A stretch of 24,420 nucleotides of DNA from a virus. Below are positions 20,031-24,420 of this stretch, piece by piece (the stretch's first letter is position 1; each line of letters starts with the position of its first letter). The stretch spans positions 1 to 24,420 of the IMG/VR virus record IMGVR_UViG_3300008117_000436; one strand, 5' to 3'. The translations under genes were made by a program, and so were the position numbers. Under the pieces are notes generated by a model. That model searched no databases. It was not told the DNA's origin and saw only the letters and a list, made by a program, of their open reading frames with translations.

Positions 20031-21500
20031 ATGGCCAAGAACTTCGGACGCGTCAACGTCAGCGTCACGGCCAGCACTGGCGGGCTGACGGCGGGGCTGG
20101 CTCGAGCGAGCAAGCAGCTCAAGGGCTTTCAGTCTGGCGTCAGCGGCATGTCGGCGTTGGGTGGTGCCCTTGGGCAGATTTCTCCCATGCTGCTGCCGGT
20201 AGTGGGTGGGTTTGCCACGCTGGCGGGGGCAATTGCCGCCCTCGCGTCTGCGACGCGTGCGGCCGAGGCGTTGCACAATCTGTCGCAAGAGTTGGGCGTG
20301 GCTACTGGCGACCTGCAGGTGATGCAGCAAGTAGCTGCCGAAACGGGCGTCAGTCAGGAGGCGTTGACTGCTGGGCTGCGGCGTACGTCTCGTATGGTCG
20401 GCGAGTTGGCACAAGGGTCAAAGCCGGCCGAGAAGGCGTTTGCCCAGTTGGGCCTGACGATGCAAGACATGGCTGGGCTGTCCACGGCCCAGCAGTTCGC
20501 GTTAATTTCGCAGCGCATCGCCGCCCTGCCGCCGCAGATGCAGGCTGCCGCCGCCATCGACATCTTCGGTCGTAGTGGGCAAGGGCTGCTGAACTTCATC
20601 CGCTCGGGCGCAGACGGCATCGGGGAGATGGACACGCTGCTGACCAATCTCGGCGTGAAGATGAGCGGTCCGCAAGTCGCAGCCATCGAAGCCATGGGCG
20701 ACGCAATTGGCCGCCTGGCGTTGCCGATGCAGGGCTTCGTCAATCAGTTCCTGGCCAACCTTGCCCCTGCCATCACCACGGTATCCAACCTCATCGTGGA
20801 GTTCTTCGCTAAGAACACGGCCGGCTGGACAGTGGCGAAGACGCTTGCCGACGGCTTGGTGTTTTCTATCCGCATGGTGGTCGGTGCCGTCACGCTGCTC
20901 ACTGGCATCTTCCAGGTCTTCATGGCTCTTGGCTCGCAGATTGGCCAGATGTTCAGTGAGGTGTTCTCGCTCATCTTGTCTGGCGTTTCTCGCGTGATGA
21001 AGTCAATGGCCGCCTTGGCCGACGCGGCCGGATTTGATGGCCTGGCCGACAGCCTGGCGGAAGGCAGCCGTGGTGCCCGCGCGATGGCACGCGGTGCCTC
21101 CGAGATGGGGCAGATGTACGGCGAAGAGGCCGCCAATAGTTTTGCCGCCGGCGTGCAGAATATCAGGAACCCGTTTGCAGCGTTTGATGCGGGATTCGCT
21201 CAAGCGCAGGCTGATGCTCAGGCTGCCAGTGCAGCCCAGGCAGGCAGTGCCGCCGGCCAGAGTATCGGCTCTGCCATCAAAGCCGCATCCTCCGAGCTTC
21301 GCGCCCTGGTGGTCGGCTCGTCAGAGGGCGAGTCGTTTCGCAACTCCCTGGCCCGTGGCGGCGACCCGCGACTTGCGGGCGGCGACGCCGCGAAGGCGAC
21401 CGCCGACAACACCGAGCGAACCGCCGACGGCGTCGAGGATGTGGCCGCCGCCGTCCGCGAAATCCCCGGCTTCGGCCAAGCACAGATTGCGATGGTGTAG
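20031..21500 (+). CDS. Tail tape measure protein (489 aa)
   Basis: Ala/Gly-rich helical protein beginning MAKNFGRVNVSVTASTGGL, with LARASKQLKGFQSGVSG typical of the N-terminus of tape measures. Hydrophobic helices are seen at about 51-73 (SPMLLPVVGGFATLAGAIAA) and 274-318 (GLVFSIRMVVGAVTLLTGIF, then QVFMALGSQIGQMFSEVFSL). The central part (EALHNLSQELGVATGDLQVM, KAFAQLGLTMQDM) looks like the lambda-type tape measure domain. It sets tail length and helps DNA entry. At about 0.15 nm per residue, 489 residues suggest a short tail of about 70 nm. No lytic domain is visible at the C-terminus. Confidence 0.9.
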   Translation: MAKNFGRVNVSVTASTGGLTAGLARASKQLKGFQSGVSGMSALGGALGQISPMLLPVVGGFATLAGAIAALASATRAAEALHNLSQELGVATGDLQVMQQVAAETGVSQEALTAGLRRTSRMVGELAQGSKPAEKAFAQLGLTMQDMAGLSTAQQFALISQRIAALPPQMQAAAAIDIFGRSGQGLLNFIRSGADGIGEMDTLLTNLGVKMSGPQVAAIEAMGDAIGRLALPMQGFVNQFLANLAPAITTVSNLIVEFFAKNTAGWTVAKTLADGLVFSIRMVVGAVTLLTGIFQVFMALGSQIGQMFSEVFSLILSGVSRVMKSMAALADAAGFDGLADSLAEGSRGARAMARGASEMGQMYGEEAANSFAAGVQNIRNPFAAFDAGFAQAQADAQAASAAQAGSAAGQSIGSAIKAASSELRALVVGSSEGESFRNSLARGGDPRLAGGDAAKATADNTERTADGVEDVAAAVREIPGFGQAQIAMV

Positions 21501-21503
21501 CCG

Positions 21504-22418
21504 ATGGCCATTCGCACGGTTCGGCAACTGCGGTCGTTTGAGTTTTCGGAAACCAAATCCGAGAAGGGCTCAATTCAATACGCGGGCTCGGTTGAGCTGC
21601 TCATTATCTGCACCTCGGCCCCAGACTTCGGTGCCATCAAGAACGACACCAACACTTGGCCGGAGTTCTTCAATCGCGCGATTCCGCAGATCAACGACTT
21701 TGAGCCGGTCGGCGGCATTGACTTCTATGTCACCGGCCGAGACTTTTCGTACTACGACGATGAAAACGAGTTCTGCGTCAAATGCACTGTGAAGTATGAC
21801 GCGAAGCCGGTTGACATCGACAATGACAAGGAAGACGAGCCGAACGACGAAGAACTGACGTGGCTGAAGATTTCTCTGCAGTCGCTGCAGGAGCGTCGCC
21901 CGGCAAGCGAGTCAAACCAAGATGACCCGAACGAGCCAATCAAGCCGCCGCTGAACTCAGCTGGCGACCCGGTCGACGGGCTCGAGGAAGACACTGCCCT
22001 ACTGCGACTGACGTACACCAACACGAACGTCCAGGCACCTGACTTTCCGCTGCTGTTCACGTACCTCAATACCTGCAATCAGACGGCTTTCCTGGGTGCC
22101 GACCCGTACAAGCTTCGTGTCACCGGATACGGTGCGGAGTTTGACCAGAAAAATCAGGTCTGGAGTGTTTCGGTTGAGTGGACATACAACCCAGCGGACT
22201 GGAAGATCCGCTACTACGACGTGGGTTACAACGAAGTTGTCAGCGGTTATCGGATGGCCGTGCTTGATAAGTCAGGGAACCCCGTGTCAAAGCCGGTGGC
22301 GTTGAACCCCGACGGTTCCGCCAAGGATGTCGGGGAAGAACCCGATGTGCTGTCAATCAAGCCGTATGACGAGAAAGACCACACCACCATGCTTCGCAGC
22401 TGTGGGCTGCTGCCGTAG
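21504..22418 (+). CDS. Unknown distal tail-region protein (304 aa)
   Basis: ATG 21504 follows the tape-measure stop by 3 bases. In other siphoviruses this place is taken by the distal tail (Dit) protein, but I cannot see a Dit signature. The first half has beta pattern (IRTVRQLRSFEFSETKSEKG, GSVELLIICTSAPD) and an acidic linker (DNDKEDEPNDEELTW). The second half repeats beta strands with TALLRLTYTNTNVQAPDFPL, LFTYLNTCNQTAFLGADPYK and WSVSVEWTYNPADWKIRYYD. It may be the tail-tip hub or a functional Dit replacement. Codon use resembles the rest of the tail module. Confidence 0.6.
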   Translation: MAIRTVRQLRSFEFSETKSEKGSIQYAGSVELLIICTSAPDFGAIKNDTNTWPEFFNRAIPQINDFEPVGGIDFYVTGRDFSYYDDENEFCVKCTVKYDAKPVDIDNDKEDEPNDEELTWLKISLQSLQERRPASESNQDDPNEPIKPPLNSAGDPVDGLEEDTALLRLTYTNTNVQAPDFPLLFTYLNTCNQTAFLGADPYKLRVTGYGAEFDQKNQVWSVSVEWTYNPADWKIRYYDVGYNEVVSGYRMAVLDKSGNPVSKPVALNPDGSAKDVGEEPDVLSIKPYDEKDHTTMLRSCGLLP

Positions 22419-22427
22419 GAGAAAACG

Positions 22428-22808
22428 ATGGCCAACGAAGTTTCTGTATCGCTGACTGTTGCTGTGGCAAATGGCAACCACAATGAGACATTTCAGGCCA
22501 GTGGCCTGCGGTTCAGCCAGGCGGCCCAGGGTGTCCACGCCCAGATCGTGAACGTCACGACCAATGTTTCAACGCTGAGCATCGGCGCCATTACGGCGGC
22601 TGGCTACGCCGGGTTTCGTAATCTCTCGACGGCCACTAGCGGCACGGCGTACGTGGCCATCGGCTCGTACGACGGCACGAACATTCAAGAGTTCTGCAAG
22701 CTCGCACGCGGTGCCGCAGCCGTTGTGCCGCTCGTGCCGACCGTCACGCTCGCAGCCAAGGGCTACGGCACCACCGGAAAGATTCGGTACGTCGTGTTTC
22801 AGGAGTGA
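22428..22808 (+). CDS. Small beta-rich tail/virion protein (126 aa)
   Basis: ATG 22428 has AGGAG at 22418-22422. The sequence is NEVSVSLTVAVANGNHNETF, followed by VHAQIVNVTTNVSTLSIGAI, AGFRNLSTATSGTAYVAIGS and AAVVPLVPTVTLAAKGYGTT. The pattern (s.s......G.....q.vtt....l.lG.i...Gy..frNls....yv.ig) is a known small-phage-protein pattern, usually within tail or fibre regions, and resembles a beta-sandwich. It is likely a structural accessory. No enzymatic motif. Confidence 0.62.
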   Translation: MANEVSVSLTVAVANGNHNETFQASGLRFSQAAQGVHAQIVNVTTNVSTLSIGAITAAGYAGFRNLSTATSGTAYVAIGSYDGTNIQEFCKLARGAAAVVPLVPTVTLAAKGYGTTGKIRYVVFQE

Positions 22809-22811
22809 CCC

Positions 22812-23306
22812 GTGGCCGACACCTTCGGGTTCTCACTGAATGACGCCAAGCGAATCGGCAAGGCTGTTCGGCTCATTGAGCGGGACGAGCCGCGCCAGTC
22901 GCTCGGCGGGCCGAATGACGCGGCTATCTCGCGTGGCGTTCGCCTGCTTATCGCCAAGCACGAAAGCACGGCCGGCTGGGCCAAGGAAACCACGGCCATC
23001 GTGACGGTCTACAACGGCGACCCTATCGCCTCTGCCGTGACGGTCGTGGCCCACAATCAGTTCCTGACGTTCTCGACCACGACGGCTTGTACGCAGCGGT
23101 GGGTGGCCCTGGGTCACAACGGCTGGGGCTGGTATGCCGTGAACCAAGAGCGGGTGTGTACTGCGACGTGCTCGATGGAGGTCGCGGGCGTGGATTTTTC
23201 TACGCTCCAAGGATACCAGCCGACCGCGACGCAAATGCTTGGCCACGCTGCAGGTTGCATTCGGTGGTTTGATATTGCCACCTGTGCGACGGCGACATCG
23301 GCATGA
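22812..23306 (+). CDS. Hypothetical tail-region protein (164 aa)
   Basis: It starts at GTG 22812, 3 bases after the previous stop. The N-terminal helix FGFSLNDAKRIGKAVRLIER is followed by GGPNDAAISRGVRLLIAKHE. The remaining part is beta-like with five cysteines in the last half (TTACTQRW, RVCTATCS, GCIRWFD, ATCATAT). The pattern 'F.ls..da.ri..aVr..E' recalls small planctomycete phage proteins adjacent to tail fibres, but this is only an impression. Overlap with the next start (ATGA) couples it to the Cys-rich gene. Confidence 0.58.
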   Translation: MADTFGFSLNDAKRIGKAVRLIERDEPRQSLGGPNDAAISRGVRLLIAKHESTAGWAKETTAIVTVYNGDPIASAVTVVAHNQFLTFSTTTACTQRWVALGHNGWGWYAVNQERVCTATCSMEVAGVDFSTLQGYQPTATQMLGHAAGCIRWFDIATCATATSA

Positions 23307-23995
23307 CGCTCATCACGTTTCAAGACGGCAGGCCCGTCATGCGTGACGGCAAAATCGGCACGGAGCAAGAGTGCTGCTGCTCTGCTCCCTGTACGTGCAA
23401 CACATGCGAAGCACACATTTACGTGAACGGTGTCGAGCTGCCATTCACGCCGTTCACGGACTTTTTCGGCAATCCGACTTGCGACCCGTGCAGGCTGATT
23501 GATGCCAGCCCGAACTCCTACGCAGATATCCCATGCGCGGAAACGCCGCCGTGGGATCTTGCGGAGGCGTGCGAGGAGATTTTTGCAGGCTATCTCGATT
23601 GCGACGAGCCACAGCCTGACCCCGAGAATCCACTGCCGCGTTACGATGGATGCGTCAGCATTGAATGTGGCTACCGCGCTGCTGCGTGCTATTTGTGCGA
23701 GAACGACCAGCCTACGGTTCGCATTCACTACTTCGCTATTTACACGGTTAATTTTGCCACATGCGAGGGCGGCACTGAGACTACGACCTTTGTGACGCGG
23801 TTCTGGTATCGCGACTACGCCCTGTCATCGCTCCCGCCGTGCGACGGGCCAGCCGTTACGCTTGAGCAGGTTGGCGACGATGTTGACCTGTGGGATACGG
23901 ACTGCGGCCAGACCGCCCCTGGATACGGCCAGGGCCAGATGTGCGGCTGCGACCTCACGGCTTCCATCCTGTGCATCGGGCCGGACTTCCCATGA
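23303..23995 (+). CDS. Cysteine-rich tail-region protein (230 aa)
   Basis: ATG 23303 overlaps the previous stop. The protein has 21 cysteines in 230 residues (about 9 percent). The N-terminus reads LITFQDGRPVMRDGKIGTEQ, followed by a cluster ECCCSAPCTCNTCEAH. Further pairs are spread evenly (CDPC, CAETPP, CGYRAAACYLC, CGC). It has no signal peptide. Phage structural proteins are rarely so Cys-rich. It might bind zinc or form disulfides once outside the cell. It is followed by another gene with a CGC motif. Role unknown, but the location in the tail-tip region suggests host contact. Confidence 0.62.
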   Translation: MTLITFQDGRPVMRDGKIGTEQECCCSAPCTCNTCEAHIYVNGVELPFTPFTDFFGNPTCDPCRLIDASPNSYADIPCAETPPWDLAEACEEIFAGYLDCDEPQPDPENPLPRYDGCVSIECGYRAAACYLCENDQPTVRIHYFAIYTVNFATCEGGTETTTFVTRFWYRDYALSSLPPCDGPAVTLEQVGDDVDLWDTDCGQTAPGYGQGQMCGCDLTASILCIGPDFP

Positions 23996-24321
23996 TTACC
24001 GGGCGCCGCTCGTCGTTTGAGGCTCGCTGCCGCCAGCGTGGCTACACGCTCGACGAGGTGCGGCCGTGCATTCTCAGCGAAGACGGCGAAACCATCACGG
24101 TTGACGAGACGCACGCGGCTTACCCGCGTGCCCGCCCAGGCTTAGGCGACATGGTCGCCGCAGGACTTGCGTCTGTTGGTATCACCAAGGCAAGGGTTTC
24201 GGCGGTGCTCGGCCGCGACTGTGGCTGCGCCAAGCGGCAGCAGGCGTTGAACGAGCTCGGCAAACGTCTAGGGATTGGCGGCAATGCCGACGCAGGACCA
24301 TCACTTCCGCCTCAACGGTGA
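23992..24321 (+). CDS. Small hypothetical protein with CGC motif (109 aa)
   Basis: ATG 23992 overlaps the TGA of the Cys-rich gene. The N-terminus (SSFEARCRQRGYTLDEVRPC) leads to ILSEDGETITVDETHAAYP, then a helical part, and ends with LGRDCGCAKRQQALNELGKR followed by a Gly-rich tail. The CGCxKR...LN..G pattern recurs in small phage proteins around tail-fibre genes and may bind a metal. It overlaps the next (partial) gene by 38 bases. Function unknown. Confidence 0.58.
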   Translation: MITGRRSSFEARCRQRGYTLDEVRPCILSEDGETITVDETHAAYPRARPGLGDMVAAGLASVGITKARVSAVLGRDCGCAKRQQALNELGKRLGIGGNADAGPSLPPQR

Positions 24322-24420
24322 CGAGCCGTGGCTGATCCGGTTCACCACGCTCAAGGGTGCGGCGTATGGCTACACGTTCAGCCAGAAGGCCAAGCATCCC
24401 CGCATCATCCTCGACGCTCG
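24284..24420 (+). CDS. Partial gene running off the window, unknown
   Basis: ATG 24284 opens a frame through the window end: MPTQDHHFRLNGDEPWLIRF, TTLKGAAYGYTFSQKAKHPR, IILDAR... Forty-five full codons are visible. The sequence (LNG..W.IRF..LKG.AYGYT.......PRI.iD.r) is like the N-terminus of small phage proteins that continue into a zinc-peptidase-like HExxH region, but that part is outside the window, so this is not a call. The 38-base overlap with the preceding gene is long for this phage. Confidence 0.5.
   Translation, partial: MPTQDHHFRLNGDEPWLIRFTTLKGAAYGYTFSQKAKHPRIILDA

Noticed and set aside
21034-21792. Plus-strand open frame of 252 codons across the tape measure end
   Set aside because: Composition typical of a shifted frame (Arg/Pro/Ser-rich); the tape measure and following gene explain the region.
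1-24420. CRISPR array, insertion sequence, integrase or att site
   Set aside because: No spaced repeat series, transposase, recombinase or tRNA-end sequence was seen on either strand.

Overview
The window is a contiguous stretch of a tailed double-stranded DNA phage or prophage genome with siphovirus (HK97-like) architecture. About 42 genes all lie on the + strand, tightly packed, with many ATGA, TGATG or TAATG stop/start overlaps. DNA is GC-rich and TGA is the dominant stop. No integrase, repressor, tRNA or CRISPR array is visible, so temperate versus lytic life style cannot be judged. The host is not proven. The style of several small proteins (Cys-rich distal proteins, small zinc-ribbon proteins, a papain-like peptidase) reminds me of Planctomycetota phages; this is recollection rather than a search result and is held with low to moderate confidence.

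Layout. 1-2300: end of an early/metabolic region: MazG-like C-terminus, three small unknown proteins, an apparently frameshifted small gene and a RusA Holliday-junction resolvase. 2297-4560: a modification cassette with a SAM methyltransferase, a small HTH-like protein and two GT-A-type glycosyltransferases. 4716-7296: a membrane/envelope cassette that looks like a lysis region: a two-TM protein, a papain-like cysteine peptidase, a lipoprotein with a DnaJ-type zinc ribbon and two small single-TM proteins, one of them holin-like. 7299-8963: a possible adsorption or surface protein and small beta-rich proteins. 8965-9297: HNH endonuclease. 9281-9559: a non-coding, AT-rich segment with direct repeats, palindromes and helically phased T-tracts, placed where cos-phages carry their packaging site.

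9560-20026: the morphogenesis module in canonical order: TerS (P27 type), TerL, portal, prohead protease, small zinc-ribbon protein, major capsid protein, decoration-like protein, a third glycosyltransferase, head-tail connector, closure and HK97 gp10-like proteins, tail terminator, tail tube, and the two tail-assembly chaperones joined by a -1 programmed frameshift (GGGAAAA plus downstream stem). 20031-24420: tape measure, then five complete distal genes and one cut by the window edge, which I cannot match to standard Dit/Tal/fibre families. One of them is extremely cysteine-rich.

Working model: terminase cuts at the 9.3-9.56 kb site with help from the HNH protein and packages into the HK97-fold head; connectors, chaperones and tape measure build a short non-contractile tail. 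The three glycosyltransferases and the methyltransferase probably modify the virion or host surface. The peptidase and membrane-protein set may open the host envelope, which would suit a host with a protein-rich, disulfide-linked wall. The most interesting parts are the non-coding segment before terS, the peptidase/lipoprotein cassette, the glycosyltransferase set and the Cys-rich tail-end protein.
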